In this document: positions 1 to 10,374 of the stretch, in pieces
How positions within the stretch are numbered: the stretch's first letter is position 1
Layout of the letters: every line of letters begins with the position of its first letter
NCBI GenBank assembly: GCA_965240325.2
Contig: OZ251224.1
Location: forward strand, 744,001 to 808,000
Origin: Rebecca billardiae RCC1528
Lineage: Eukaryota > Haptophyta
Direction of reading: 5' to 3'
Length of the DNA stretch: 64,000 nucleotides
Program-made: the position numbers and the translations under genes
Notes under the pieces: model-generated
Database searches by the model: none
What the model was told of the DNA's origin: nothing
What the model saw: only the letters and a program-made list of their open reading frames with translations

Positions 1-1
1 G

Positions 2-1114
2 GAGGCCACGATCTACATCGGCGACCTCGATGGCCAAGTCGAGGAGCCCCTGCTGTGGGAGATCATGGTTCAAGTCGGACCAGTCGTGAGTGTGCACATT
101 CCCAAGGACAAGCTCACGGCGCAGAGCATGGGGTTCGGCTTCGTCGAGTTCAAGTCTGAGGTTGACGCCGAGTATGCGGTGAAGGTGATGAACATGATCA
201 AGCTCTTCGGCAAGCCCATTCGCGTCAACAAGTCGGCGCGGGACCGCGACGCGCTTGACGCCGGCGCCAACCTCTTCATCGGCAACCTCGATCCGGAGGT
301 GGACGAGAAGCTGCTGTACGACACATTCTCCGCGTTCGGGACGATCATGACCACGCCAAAGGTCATGCGCGACCAGGAGACGGGCACCTCGCGCGGCTTT
401 GGCTTCGTGAACTTCGACTCGTTCGAGGCGTCCGATGCGGCGATCGAGGCGATGAGCGGCCAGTTCCTGTGCAACAAGCCCATCACTGTGTGCTACGCAC
501 TCAAGAAGGACTCGAAGACGGAGCGCCACGGCAGTGCTGCAGAGCGCCTGCTCGCGGCGAAGCGCCCGGCCGCTACGGCGGGGTTCAGCCTCCGACCTAA
601 CCAGTACTTCGCCGCGTCCGCCGGCACCAACCCACTCGCGGATGGCCAGGCGTCAGCTGCGGCGCCACCTCCACCACCGCCGCCGGGCATGCCCCCGCCC
701 GGGATGCTTCCGCCGGGGATGCCGCCGCCGCCAGGGATGCCGCCGCCGCCGGGGATGCCTCCGCCGCCGGGCATGCCGCCTCCGCCGGGGATGCCCCCGC
801 CGCCAGGGATGCCGCCGCCGCCCGGCATGCCGCCACCGCCCGGCATGGCGATGCGGCCGCCCGGCATGCCGCCGCCGCCGGGGATGCCACCGCCGCCGGG
901 CATGCCGCCACCGCCGGGGATGCCGCCACCTCGTGGCATGCCGCCGCCGCCAGGGATGCCGCCGCCGCCAGGCATGCAGCCAGGCATGCCGCCAGGCATG
1001 CCGCCACCGCCAGGGATGCCGCCACCGCCCGGGATGCCGCCACCGCCCGGGATGCCGCCACCGCCTGGGATGCCTCCGCCGCCGGGCATGCCCCCTCCGC
1101 CTCCAATGCGTTGA
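2..1114 (+). CDS. SF3B4: Splicing factor 3B subunit 4 (SF3b49), 5' partial
   Basis: U2 snRNP component that, in the SF3b complex, helps anchor U2 to the branch region of pre-mRNA in the nucleus. The frame is open from base 2 and already reads an RNP2-type strand (TIYIGDL), so the true start lies upstream of the window. Two RRMs are visible: the first has RNP1 GFGFVEF, the second has RNP2 NLFIGNL and RNP1 RGFGFVNF. The C-terminal half is a long run of PPPPGM units ending in PPPPPMR before a TGA, the low-complexity tail typical of SF3B4. No intron is needed within the visible part. The proline repeat at the DNA level (about 670-1105) is a coding minisatellite and also creates long glycine-rich antisense frames that are not genes. 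Confidence 0.93.
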   Translation, partial: EATIYIGDLDGQVEEPLLWEIMVQVGPVVSVHIPKDKLTAQSMGFGFVEFKSEVDAEYAVKVMNMIKLFGKPIRVNKSARDRDALDAGANLFIGNLDPEVDEKLLYDTFSAFGTIMTTPKVMRDQETGTSRGFGFVNFDSFEASDAAIEAMSGQFLCNKPITVCYALKKDSKTERHGSAAERLLAAKRPAATAGFSLRPNQYFAASAGTNPLADGQASAAAPPPPPPPGMPPPGMLPPGMPPPPGMPPPPGMPPPPGMPPPPGMPPPPGMPPPPGMPPPPGMAMRPPGMPPPPGMPPPPGMPPPPGMPPPRGMPPPPGMPPPPGMQPGMPPGMPPPPGMPPPPGMPPPPGMPPPPGMPPPPGMPPPPPMR

Positions 1115-1354
1115 CAGTTGACAACTTTGTCAATGACATGATTCTTGTCGTCGGGAAGGGCGCGCACCCGACGAAAGAAGTAATGGTAGCCGGGGACCGG
1201 CCTGCCCAGGAGCCCCTCCGTAGTGTCAATGTAGAGTAAGTACAGTATTGATGTATCCTCATGCTGTAGCAGTAGTTAGTAGAGTAGACCAGGAATCCCG
1301 CCAGAAATGAGAAATCTATTAGACGATGAAATCGACAAATCGTCTCCTGACAGC

Positions 1355-2170
1355 ATGGCAGCTGCGCGGCATAACCGGCATGCCGCAATCATCGTCCTTC
1401 TCATCATCGGCGCCATACCGGCTCAAGGCAGCGCCACGCGTCAGCCATTTGCCACTGTGAGGCGTAGCACGCCGCTTGTATCACGCCGCGTTGCAGTCGT
1501 CACCGGGGCCGCTGCCATATTGTCGGCACCAAATGCCCTCCTCGCTGCAGACGAGGAGGATGTCGACCTTCGGCCGACGGCTGTCTGCTTCCTCGACTTC
1601 GAGATCGACGCCGCTCCCGCAGGGAGAGTGACCATTGAGCTCTACGGAAATGCCGTGCCTCGTACTGTCGCAAACTTCAAGGACCTTGCCGTTGGTAAGC
1701 CTGGCTTTGGGTACAAGGTGAGCTCTTGCACCACGCCCTCCTTGCGGGCCCGACCTACTTGCACTCACACTGCGATCCCCATCACTGCTGCCACGCCGTG
1801 TGCGCAGGGCACGAGCGTGTATCGCGTCGTCAACGGGCTAACCATCCAAGCTGGCGACATCGTGCGCGATGACGGCACGAGTGGGCGCTCCATCTATGGT
1901 GAAAGCTTCGAGCGCGAGAGCTTCCGCGTACCACATTCTGGCGAGGGCTTCGTCTCCATGGTCAACTCGCCGGCCGGCACCGTGGACTCGCGCTTCTTGA
2001 TCGACACTCGGGCTGACGGCTCGCAGTACCTCGATGGCAAGTACGTGGGATTCGGTCGCGTCAAGGATGGCATGGAAATCGTGCATAAGATCGAGGCGTT
2101 GCCCACAACTGGCACGAAGAATGCGCCTCGTGCTCATGTCGTCATCGCCAACAGCGGCGTCCTGCCCTGA
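1355..2170 (+). CDS. Cyclophilin-type peptidyl-prolyl isomerase, thylakoid-lumen targeted
   Basis: Cyclophilin-fold protein. The start is taken at 1355 because it leads directly into an ER-type signal (AAIIVLLIIGAIPAQGSA); an in-frame ATG at 1307 is possible. A basic/serine-rich transit segment follows, then a second signal with twin arginines (SRRVAVVTGAAAIL...ALLA), as expected for Tat import into the thylakoid lumen of a complex plastid. An intron at 1718-1807 (90 nt, GT-AG) is in frame and without a stop, so it would be missed by simple ORF calling; removal joins GFGYK to GTSVYRVV. The cyclophilin core runs from VTIELYGNAVPRTVANFK to GFGRVKDGMEIV. Several usual active-site positions are altered (QAGD for QGGD, DSRFLI for GSQFFI), so isomerase activity may be weak. 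About 190 bp separate it from SF3B4. Confidence 0.85.
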   Translation: MAAARHNRHAAIIVLLIIGAIPAQGSATRQPFATVRRSTPLVSRRVAVVTGAAAILSAPNALLAADEEDVDLRPTAVCFLDFEIDAAPAGRVTIELYGNAVPRTVANFKDLAVGKPGFGYKVSSCTTPSLRARPTCTHTAIPITAATPCAQGTSVYRVVNGLTIQAGDIVRDDGTSGRSIYGESFERESFRVPHSGEGFVSMVNSPAGTVDSRFLIDTRADGSQYLDGKYVGFGRVKDGMEIVHKIEALPTTGTKNAPRAHVVIANSGVLP

Positions 2171-2499
2171 ATTCTGATGCTCAGCCCGAGCCGCCACCGG
2201 GCCAAGGTCCGCGTGTCCAGTCGGACCGTCGGGCCGCCGTCCTCAGCAGTATTATAATTGACGCAGTGAATCTGACTCATCAGCTGTCACTATCAGGATT
2301 ACCGCCGGTCGGCATCAGCACTTGAGCTAGTGAGTGAGCTACAACCGTATCGATCAACGAGCTGATGCGACCAGACGAATCACGCCAACGTCGTCTCACT
2401 ATCACTTCTCAGCCTGACAATCAGGCATCCGAGATGATCACGGACACGACGCTGGGGCCCGTGGCCGTGTGTGCGGCCATGACGAAGTCAGCCGCATAG
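2171..2499. other. Intergenic, no gene seen
   Basis: Between the cyclophilin stop and the end of the hypothetical minus-strand gene. I see no conserved ORF, RNA gene or long repeat, only short direct and inverted words. Confidence 0.5.
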
Positions 2500-3051
2500 T
2501 CACCAGCCATCCTCGTCGTAGACGGTAAGCGTACGCCCAGCTGTGGCACGCGCAAGCGTCGCTGAGCCACCGTCTGGCATGCGCAGCGGAACCGGTGGCC
2601 AGACGCTCGGATTGTGCTCGCTCTGGAGCGCCAGCACCCTGGCATCGAACGAGGCCTCACGCTCCAGCACAGACTGACTCGCAGAACCATATGTTCGCAC
2701 GTGATCGCTAGGAGCAGGTGTAGCGCCACTGTCACGCTTGGCAGGTTGCAACGGTCGCCCTTGACCGCGCCGTGACGTGCGTGCTCGGCTTCGCTCGCGT
2801 CGAAGTTCTGATGCTGCAAACATGGCAGCCAGGGCTTCGTTCAACACGAGCTTCTCACATCCGTCGAGCGAATTGCGATGTGCACATGCACTGCTGGGCA
2901 GCACGACCTGGCTTGCCCCATCATGCCAGCCTACGTAGTCTCTGCAGGTAGAAGCCGCGTGTGGCGCGGAAGTGAATGCAGAATGCACCGGCAGCAACTG
3001 GGGGAAAGACGCACTTGCACGGGCTCTCGGGAACGGGTACGGCGGCGCCAT
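2500..3051 (-). CDS. Hypothetical protein divergent from DUS2
   Basis: A 183-codon minus-strand ORF starting MAPPYPFP and ending TVYDEDGW. I recognise no family. The C-terminal two thirds read like real protein (mixed charged/polar segments, for example LEREASFDARVLALQSEHNP). The first about 50 residues are low in quality and could contain an unrecognised intron or be upstream sequence; internal Met codons exist (for example before FAASELRR). Its start would lie 115 bp from the DUS2 start on the other strand, the same head-to-head spacing seen for most genes here, which is the main contextual support. A competing frame on the same strand (2421-2819) is less protein-like. Confidence 0.4.
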   Translation of the reverse strand: MAPPYPFPRARASASFPQLLPVHSAFTSAPHAASTCRDYVGWHDGASQVVLPSSACAHRNSLDGCEKLVLNEALAAMFAASELRRERSRARTSRRGQGRPLQPAKRDSGATPAPSDHVRTYGSASQSVLEREASFDARVLALQSEHNPSVWPPVPLRMPDGGSATLARATAGRTLTVYDEDGW

Positions 3052-3165
3052 CGTGGTGAAGTAGTAGCGTTTGGCGGCATCATTCTAAAAGAGCTGCAAC
3101 CAGAGCGCGCGTCCACGTGCAACGGTGCAAGACCGAGAGGCTTGCCTTGCCCAAAGGCGACCGTC

Positions 3166-4500
3166 ATGGATTCGGATCCGGCTGAGCGCCTCTTCCGGGG
3201 GAAGGTGATGCTGGCGCCCATGGTGCGATGCGGCACGCTGCCGTTGCGCCTGCTGTCGCTCCACTACGGCGCAGACACCGTCTACAGCGAAGAGCTCATC
3301 GACCTGAAGGTGAGGAAGCTCCGCCGGCGCTTGAACCCAATCCTCGGCACGGTGGACTTTGTGATGCCCGGCAACGACTCTGCCGTCGTGTTCCGCACGG
3401 ACCGTGAGAAGGAGAAGGGCCGACTGGTGTTCCAGATTGGATCCGCCTGCGCCCAGACCGCCGTGGAAGCTGCGCGCGTCGTCGTCGATGACGTGGACGG
3501 CATCGACCTGAACATGGGCTGTCCAAAGAAGTTCTCTGTGCAGGGAGGCATGGGTGCCATGCTGCTCGAGAACGTGGATACGGCGTGCGAGATCCTGTCG
3601 GCCCTCCGCGCCGCTCTGCCCGCCCGAGTGGCTGTCTCCTGCAAAATCCGCCTCCTCGCCGAGACGGCCAAGACGGCTGAGCTCGTGCGGCGGCTGGTTG
3701 CCGCGGGTGCGCAGTCGGTAGCCATCCACCTGCGGCAGGTGACGTCGAGCACCAAGGAGCCGGCGGACTGGAAGCAGATCCGCGCGTTGGCGGAGGTGGT
3801 CGACGTGCCGATCGTCGTCAACGGCTCCGTCTTCGCCCGAGCCGACATCGCCGCGATTCGGCGCGCCGCGGGTGACTCTGCCGAGCAGCCCAGGCTGGGC
3901 GTGATGGTGGCCCGCGGCGCACTGATCAACCCGTCCCTCTTCTCGCCCCACGCCGAGTCGCTCGACGTGGTTGGGCGGCGGTACCTGCGGCTATGCGCGC
4001 TCACAGATAACGCGCACCAGAACACCAAGTTCACTCTGCAGCGCATGATGCAGGAGAACGGCTCTCAGCTCGTCGCACAGCTCGGCCCGGGCCGGACGGT
4101 CAACTTGCTGTGCAAGGCCAAGTCTCACCGCGCACTCGCTGCGCACTGGTGCATGCATGACAACGCGGGCCGGCTTCCGAGCGGCGTGGACTCTGCGCTC
4201 ACATTCGATCAGATCGCGGCGGCTTTCGAGGCGACATACACCGCCGTCCTCGCGCACGCACGAGCCGTGGCGGCCGAATCGGAGAGCGCCAACGCTGATG
4301 CGCGCGCTGCGGCCAAGGAGGAGCTCGCGCACAAGCGGCAGCGGTGCGGCACCCAGGATGTGCACGTCTATTCGGACGAGTACATCATCGACGCCCGCGG
4401 CGAGATGGGCCATGGAGTTGGCTCCGCCGTCGTTGTCGAACGCACGGCGGGCGCGACGGCGGCAGGGTCACCGCCTGGTGAGACTGGGGCAACGGTCTGA
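3166..4500 (+). CDS. DUS2: tRNA-dihydrouridine(20) synthase
   Basis: FMN-dependent reductase that makes dihydrouridine at position 20 in the tRNA D-loop. The 444-residue protein starts MDSDPAERLFRGKVMLAPMV; the frame is open further upstream but the first family-like residues begin here. Diagnostic motifs are LAPMVRCGTLPLRLL at the N-terminus, DLNMGCPKKFSVQGGMGA with the catalytic Cys in GCPK, VSCKIRL, VAIHLRQ (usually HxR), VNGSV and the phosphate-binding MVARGALINPSLF. The human enzyme carries a double-stranded-RNA-binding domain; here the C-terminus is instead a short alanine/glutamate-rich helical tail, closer to fungal Dus2. No introns. It ends about 410 bp from the convergent CS/SAM gene. 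Confidence 0.92.
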   Translation: MDSDPAERLFRGKVMLAPMVRCGTLPLRLLSLHYGADTVYSEELIDLKVRKLRRRLNPILGTVDFVMPGNDSAVVFRTDREKEKGRLVFQIGSACAQTAVEAARVVVDDVDGIDLNMGCPKKFSVQGGMGAMLLENVDTACEILSALRAALPARVAVSCKIRLLAETAKTAELVRRLVAAGAQSVAIHLRQVTSSTKEPADWKQIRALAEVVDVPIVVNGSVFARADIAAIRRAAGDSAEQPRLGVMVARGALINPSLFSPHAESLDVVGRRYLRLCALTDNAHQNTKFTLQRMMQENGSQLVAQLGPGRTVNLLCKAKSHRALAAHWCMHDNAGRLPSGVDSALTFDQIAAAFEATYTAVLAHARAVAAESESANADARAAAKEELAHKRQRCGTQDVHVYSDEYIIDARGEMGHGVGSAVVVERTAGATAAGSPPGETGATV

Positions 4501-4913
4501 TCGCGCGGCGGAGTGGCGGCCGGCGGGCCACGTCTCCGAGTCCAACTCTCCGAGTCCAACCTGAACCACACCAGCCAGCTGGGACCGGTCGCAGCGGCGC
4601 CAAAAATCACACCAGCAGCGCCTGATGAGGCGCTGCTCTACGACATGCCTGTGTCTTTGAATACTAGAATTTATAGTACGCGTTCTCGTTGACGCTTCGG
4701 AGACCAGACAAGCGCGCTGTAGTCGTCGATGATTGACTGCGGAGTGCGGGCGGCGCGCGGCTGCGCCGGCTGCGGCTTACGCTGCCGCCCGCCGTGCTGC
4801 GTGCCGCCACTGAAACTACGGCGGCTGCGCGATGCGGCGAGATATATGCTAAGTGCGATGACTGCTGATGACTAGCAGTGATGATGCATGTGGTGATGAC
4901 CGGACGTAAGTCG
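4501..4913. other. Convergent intergenic region
   Basis: Shared 3' flank of DUS2 (+) and the CS/SAM gene (-). Contains no convincing ORF. It presumably holds both 3' UTRs. Confidence 0.5.
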
Positions 4914-7204
4914 TTATCGGGCCACAGCTGCGCTGCCGCTGTCATCCGAGGTGTACTGGTCAGGGATGCTCTCGATGGCGCTGCATACTTTGCTGTCAGC
5001 AGCGCACAGGCTCCGGCCGAAGCGCTTGCGCAGCCCAAGCGAGCGCACGCCGAATTCGTCCTGCGGGAGCACGCGATGGCAGCGCGTGGCCGGGCGCCAT
5101 CCGAGCGTGGTGACGATGCGCGCACAAGTAGTGGCGCAAGGGCAGTCGCGAGTACGCGGGTGGTCGCGGGCGGGCGCCGGCGGGTGGCACAGGGACGCGC
5201 GTGTGCACGCACCTTGAGGTCGGGCTCGGTGAGCTCGAGCAGCGCCACGCCGTCGATGCCCTTCTGCGCAAAGCGGCGGCAGTGCTGCCGGTAGCCAAAG
5301 CTCTGCAGCCAGTCCGCCACCTCGGACTCGCTCCAGCTGCCGATCTCGGTGGGCAGGATGTTGCAGTCGGAGGAGGCCTCGCACAGCTGCACGCGGAAGG
5401 TCTTGCGGTCCTTCACGCTGCGCACGCCCAGCTCGTCCTTGAGCTCCTCCTCCGTGATCTCGATGAGCGCCGCGCCGTCGACGCGGTGCTTCCTGAAGCG
5501 CGGCGCGTGCTGGCCGAGCTCGTGCTCGGCGAGCCACTCGCCCACCTGCTCCTCGCTCCACGCGCCCACGGTGTTGGCCGGCACGGTGCACTTGGGGTGC
5601 TTGCGGCACACGGCGAGGCGCAGCCGCTTGCGCACGCCCAGCGTGCGCATGTCCAGCTCCGTGCGCAGCTCCTCCTCCGTCGTCTCGACGAGCGCGCCGC
5701 CGTCCATGTCGTGCCGCTCGAACGCGCGCACGTACTCGCCAAAGCCTTCCGCCCTCAGCCACTCGCCCAGCCGCTGTGCGCTCCACTCGCGGATGGGAGG
5801 CTCGGCCGGGGCGGGCTTGGCAGCCGCGCCGCGCTTCTTCGCGCCCTTCTTCCCGTTGCCCCTCTTCGCCGGCGGCGCGGGTGACGATGCCGGCGGCACC
5901 GGCGGCGTCGGCGGTCGTGCGAGGGTGCTGAAGAGGCTGTCGTCCTCGTCGTCGTCGCTGCTTGCGCCTGGGGGCGCGCGCTGCGGCGCCGGGGCACCCG
6001 CGCGGCCGCCCGCCGCGGCTCCGGCGGAGGCAGCGCCCGCGTCGCCCACCGACGCCCCGGCCGACTTTCCTGCCGACGCCCCGGCGGCCGCGCTGCCCTC
6101 GGCGGCCGCGCCTGCGCTTTGCGCGTCGCCGCCTGCGGCCGCTGCCGCGCGCGCTGCCTCCATCTTCTCCCTGTACGCCTTCAGCCGCTCGCGGAGCTCC
6201 TCCGCCTGACGCTCGGCCTCGATCTCCTTGTCCAAGGCCTCCTGCCGCTCGTACCACGGCGACATGTTGCGCGGCCGGCCGCTGCCCGGCGCCAGCAGCC
6301 CTCCCTCCCACACGCCGCGCCGCGCCTTGCGCAGCGTGAACGAGACGCGCCCAACCGCTGAAAACGACCATGCGGACGCCTGCGCACGAGCGGGTGGTTG
6401 CGACGGGGTGACGGCGGGCAGTCAGCGGCCGCTCGCCCACGCGCGTGCGCGCACGCGCGCGCGCGCACACCTCTGGGTCGAGCAGGTCGGCAAACGTGAG
6501 GTGGAGCCGAATGCGCTTGGGCTTGTCGCGCCCGACCGCGGTGAAGCTGAGCGCGGTGGACGTGATCGTCGCGTTCTCGTCGATCACGTTCAGCACCTGG
6601 CGCACGCGAGAGGCCGCATGGGTTGGGGGAGGGTGGCGGCCGAGTGTGAGCACGGGCATGTGGGTGCGTGCGTGCTGGACGGGCGCGCGCACGCGCATGA
6701 GCTGGCATGGCGCGCGTGGTGCCAGGCAGGTGCGGCGCGCACAGTCGTGGGACCATCCATTCTGCTGCTAAACTTGACGTTGAGGTAGATGTTGTCCATG
6801 TCCTGCGCCCACTGAAACGCAGGCGACAGCGTCGTGTCCTCTGCCGTGTTCACGCGCAGCAGCATCAGCGCAGACGCCGCGTCGTCGCGCACGCTCGTGA
6901 TGAAGCGGCGGGCGGGCTCAAGGTCCGTCTGCGGGCTCTGCTCGCGCACCAGCCTGAGAAGCTCCTTCGTCGCCCGCCACCAGTTGCGCTCCGCGAGGTA
7001 CACAATGTCACCGACCGCCCCGGCAGCGCTCAGGTCCTCATCCCAGCCAGCGCCCAGCACACGCAGGGCGTCGGGCTCGCTCGCGCACTGCTGGAGCACC
7101 TGCGGCGCATACGACACGTCGGACGGCTGCGCCAAGGCGACCTGCACGTACGCGCCCCACAGCAGCGCCACGATGCCTAATCGTCGTCGCGCCAACGACA
7201 CCAT
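4914..7204 (-). CDS. ER-targeted CS-domain protein with three SAM domains
   Basis: Four exons on the minus strand: 6743-7204 (in-frame ATG also at 7240), 6471-6596, 5213-6379 and 4914-5060. Introns are 6597-6742, 6380-6470 and 5061-5212; all are GT-AG, phase 0. The product is about 633 residues. An N-terminal signal peptide (LGIVALLWGAYVQVALAQ) is followed by a helical region, then a CS/p23-like beta domain that only becomes continuous after splicing (AQDMDNIYLNVKFSSRMD; ENATITSTALSFTAVG; WSFSAVGRVSFTLRKARRG; RPRNMSPWYERQ). A charged coiled coil, an alanine-rich linker with an acidic DDDEDD patch and a basic KKGAKKRG patch come next. Three SAM domains of about 62 residues begin REWSAQRLGEWL, GAWSEEQVGEWL and GSWSESEVADWL. 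The third is split by the last intron (DLK to DEFGVRSLGLRKRF), which confirms the join. Function unknown; a secretory-pathway scaffold is an inference. Confidence 0.82.
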
Positions 7205-7408
7205 CGCAATGACGTGCAGTGCGGACGCGTTCCACGGCACGGCAGTCCGACCGGGCTGGTCAGCAGTGGTGCAGACCTGCGCGGGAAAGACTGTGGCGAG
7301 GTGACGCCGGATTCACGGCCGGCAAAGACCCGGACCCCACCTTGCTCACTAAAAGCTGGGCGTGTCGGCGCATGGCTGAGACGTGACCTGCTCATACGAC
7401 TCGCAGCC

Positions 7409-8452
7409 ATGGGCAAGCTTGGGAAGGGTCCGAAGAGGCCCAAGGTCACGTCCGCGGGTAAAGAGCTGGAGCTAGAGGAGCAAATCGATGTGCGCAGGCC
7501 GTACAAGGATGTGAACAACGTGGTGCGTTGCTCACGCCCGCGTGCAGCGCCTGCCGCTCGCGCCGTCTCTGACGCCGCGCCTTTGCGTGTACGTGTTGCA
7601 GGCGGCACTCACGCAAAAATACGAGGAGATGGTGGCAGAAAATCCCGCCACCAGCTTTCGCGATACGCTATGCATCGTGTCGTCGGGCCCCGTCGAGGTG
7701 GCCGACGTCGAGGACGACCTGAAGCGCGAGCTTGCATTGTACGCGCGCGCGCGCACGCGTGCCTCACTCGATCGCCTGTGTGCTGTGTGCCATCCGTTCG
7801 GCCCTCCGCGCTTGGCGCTGACCGATGGTCTTCGCGCGCCGCGGTGCACCCCGCCGTGCGGCATCGCAGCTACGAGCACGCCCTGCAGGCCGTGCTGGAC
7901 GCGCAGGCCCGGCTGGACGAGCTGGGCGTGCCGCACCGCCGGCCGGACGACTACTTTGCCGAGATGGTCAAGACGGACGCGCACATGGTCAAGGTGAAGG
8001 GCAAGCTGATTAAGCAGCAGACGGACGCGAAGGAGGCGGAGGAGCGGCGGAAGCAGCGCGACAACAAGAAGTTCGGCAAGGCGGTGCAGGTCGCCAAGCA
8101 GCAGGAGCGTGCGCAGAAGCGCAAGGCGCACATCGAGGCCACCAAGGCGCGCAAGCGGCCGCTCGGGGCCGACCGCGACCTCGACATTGACGGCGGCGAG
8201 CGGGGAGGATCGGGACGAGGCGAGAAGCGCTCCAAACCGGGCAGCCCAGGCGCCCCACGCGCCGCAAAGGAGGCGCGCTGGGCGCACCCACGCAAGGACA
8301 AGCGCAACTCGCGAGATTCGGTGGACAGCGGCGACAGATTCAACGCGGGCAAATGGAGCGCGTCGGGAGGCACCAAGAAGGGGCCTGGCAAGAAGGGCGG
8401 CGCGGCCAAGCAGCGCCCCGGCAAGGCGCGCCGGCAGCAGCAACGCGGCTAG
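7409..8452 (+). CDS. EBP2: rRNA-processing protein EBP2
   Basis: Nucleolar 60S ribosome-assembly factor (EBNA1BP2 homologue). Three exons: 7409-7522, 7602-7738 and 7870-8452; introns 7523-7601 (79 nt) and 7739-7869 (131 nt), both GT-AG. The product is 277 residues. Splicing creates the family core: YKDVNNV joined to AALTQKYEEM, and RELA plus F plus YEHALQAVLDA, followed by the signature RRPDDYFAEMVKTDAHM. The C-terminus is highly basic with K/R-rich blocks (KKFGKAVQVAKQQERAQKRK and KKGPGKKGGAAK), as expected for a nucleolar protein. Human EBP2 is about 306 residues, so the length fits. The start codon is 205 bp from that of the divergent CS/SAM gene, suggesting a shared promoter. Confidence 0.9.
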   Translation: MGKLGKGPKRPKVTSAGKELELEEQIDVRRPYKDVNNVVRCSRPRAAPAARAVSDAAPLRVRVAGGTHAKIRGDGGRKSRHQLSRYAMHRVVGPRRGGRRRGRPEARACIVRARAHACLTRSPVCCVPSVRPSALGADRWSSRAAVHPAVRHRSYEHALQAVLDAQARLDELGVPHRRPDDYFAEMVKTDAHMVKVKGKLIKQQTDAKEAEERRKQRDNKKFGKAVQVAKQQERAQKRKAHIEATKARKRPLGADRDLDIDGGERGGSGRGEKRSKPGSPGAPRAAKEARWAHPRKDKRNSRDSVDSGDRFNAGKWSASGGTKKGPGKKGGAAKQRPGKARRQQQRG

Positions 8453-8719
8453 GCGGCTGATCAAGAGTAGGCTCTAGCGGCCGTAGGCCCGTAGCCCTTC
8501 TGACGCAGGGCGGGCGCCAGGAGCCCTGCGAAAGCGCGGTCGTGGTCGTCATTGTCACTGTCACTGAGGTGGTCCAGGTCAGGTCAGAGCCAGACAGAGG
8601 AGTGCTTCCCCGTCGTCGGGCTTTATTATTCGAGTTTCGGCACACCCGCTGCCAGCCTCCCACTGGATTCGACATTTCATCGTCAGATTATCGGCGACGA
8701 ACCGGGCGCAATTTGAGTC

Positions 8720-10016
8720 ATGGCGGCGGCCGACGCCACCGACGGCAGTTTGCTCATGCCGCCACCAGAGGACCAGCTGCCCGTCGCGAGTCGCATGCCC
8801 AGTGACCACATGCATGAGATCGGGGACGAGCCACCCACGATCGCACCCCAGCCGAGTGGCGGCATCACCCTCGAGCTGCCTCCGCAGCAGGCCACAGAGC
8901 CCGAGCGCGCAGAGGCTCCTGTATGCGCACCCCCACCGGTGCGGTCAGCAGAGACGCCAACACAGGTGCATCCCTTGACCAGGCAGCTATCGATGACGAC
9001 TGTCATGGACGCCGTGCGCGAGCTCGTGCGGCACGACTCGGTGCGCGCGCAGCTCTCGGATCTCTTCCACATGTCGAGCAGCCCCTCGAGCAGCCGGCGG
9101 CCGTCCGACCCGGCGGCAAAGCGCGAGCCCGTGCGCGCGAAGCGGCCGCTATGGCTCACGGTCGTGTTCATTGTGCTCATCGCGATCGCGAGCTCATTCA
9201 CCACGTGGTCGCTGGCCCAGCTCGTCGAGTTTGACCTCGACAGCGCCCCAGCCGAGGTGGCGTTGGCCGGCACCGCCAAGCCGCTGAATCGGCCGCTCCC
9301 CCGCATCCCCAAGCTGCGCCGCAAGCGGAAGCCGATGAAGCAGGAGGTGCGCAAATGGGTGCCGCTGGCGTACGCGGTTGGTGGCTCGCTAGTGGCTACG
9401 CTCGTGAGCCGGGCGGTGCCGAAGCCGCTGAAGCGCGTTGCCTCGACGGCCGGGACCATGGTGAGCGCGGAGATTGTCCCGCTGCCGCTGCCCAAGCATC
9501 CCGTGCGCCGCGTGCTGGTCAGAATCGTGAACGCGGTCCGCCCGCACATGCCGCACGGCACGGTGGAGTACCTACTCGTCGCGTTCAATATGCTCGTCTT
9601 CGTCGGAGTCACGCGACTTTTGGCTTTCCTTCGCTCCGACGACTTCAGAACGGTCCGTCGCCCCGCGCGGTGCACAGGATGCTCAGCATCCGCAGCGTGG
9701 CGACGCCGCACGCATCCTGCGCGCGGACTCATCTCCCCTCCCCTCTCCCCCGCAACGCGACGGCCGGTCGCAGGCTCTCGACACTGTGACGCTGATCCTC
9801 GATCGCACCAAAGTGCTCAGGGAATTCCCGCAGCTGCGCGCCAAGTTGTTGCACGGTCTGCGCCTCCGCGGGCGCGTGCCACTCCCACCGCCACCGCGTT
9901 GGTGGCATCCAAAAGCACAGCTGATCGCAGCAAAGAAGGCGACACGTCTTGGTGCGCAAGGCGCTCGAGATGTGCTGAGGGCTACAGCTCGAGCGTGGTC
10001 GCCGTTTCCGTTCTGA
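8720..10016 (+). CDS. Predicted membrane protein, unknown function
   Basis: Proposed exons 8720-9652 and 9774-10016 with a 121-nt intron (donor GTCCGT, acceptor GGTCGCAG), giving about 391 residues. The N-terminal 140 residues are polar, proline/serine-rich and probably disordered. They are followed by a clear transmembrane helix (PLWLTVVFIVLIAIASSF), a basic stretch (LRRKRKP), a weaker hydrophobic segment (LAYAVGGSLVATLVS) and a second strong helix (VEYLLVAFNMLVFVGVTRLL). Exon 2 adds a basic helical tail ending AWSPFPF. Without splicing, exon 1 reads on to 10258 in a low-quality frame, so the intron is preferred but not proven. I recognise no family. Confidence 0.6.
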
Positions 10017-10374
10017 CGACGTGGCATGAGATGCCGAGGATGAGTCGCCGAGGATCCTCCCCCCGCTCGCCGCGCTGCCCGCCACAGGCGGCAGCCCTGC
10101 CTGTCACCCGTACATACGAGTTCCAGAGTTACTCCTGCTGTTATCACTATCAGTCTTATATAGGCCCGCGGCGCGCGGCGCTGGCATCATCGGGTACGAC
10201 CGAGTACGACAGTCTTACGTGGGGCGAGTACGGCGAGTCATTCGGACTCGAACTCTGATCACGCCGGGCAGCCGGACCATGGCCATGCGTCCATGCGGAT
10301 GCCGCTATAAGCCGTCGTCCGCGCTGTACGGCTGCTCGGAATATGCGCGCGCACTAATTATTATATATAATAAT

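Noticed and set aside
493-1388. Gly/Ala-rich frames antisense to SF3B4
   Set aside because: Produced by the PPPPGM coding repeat.
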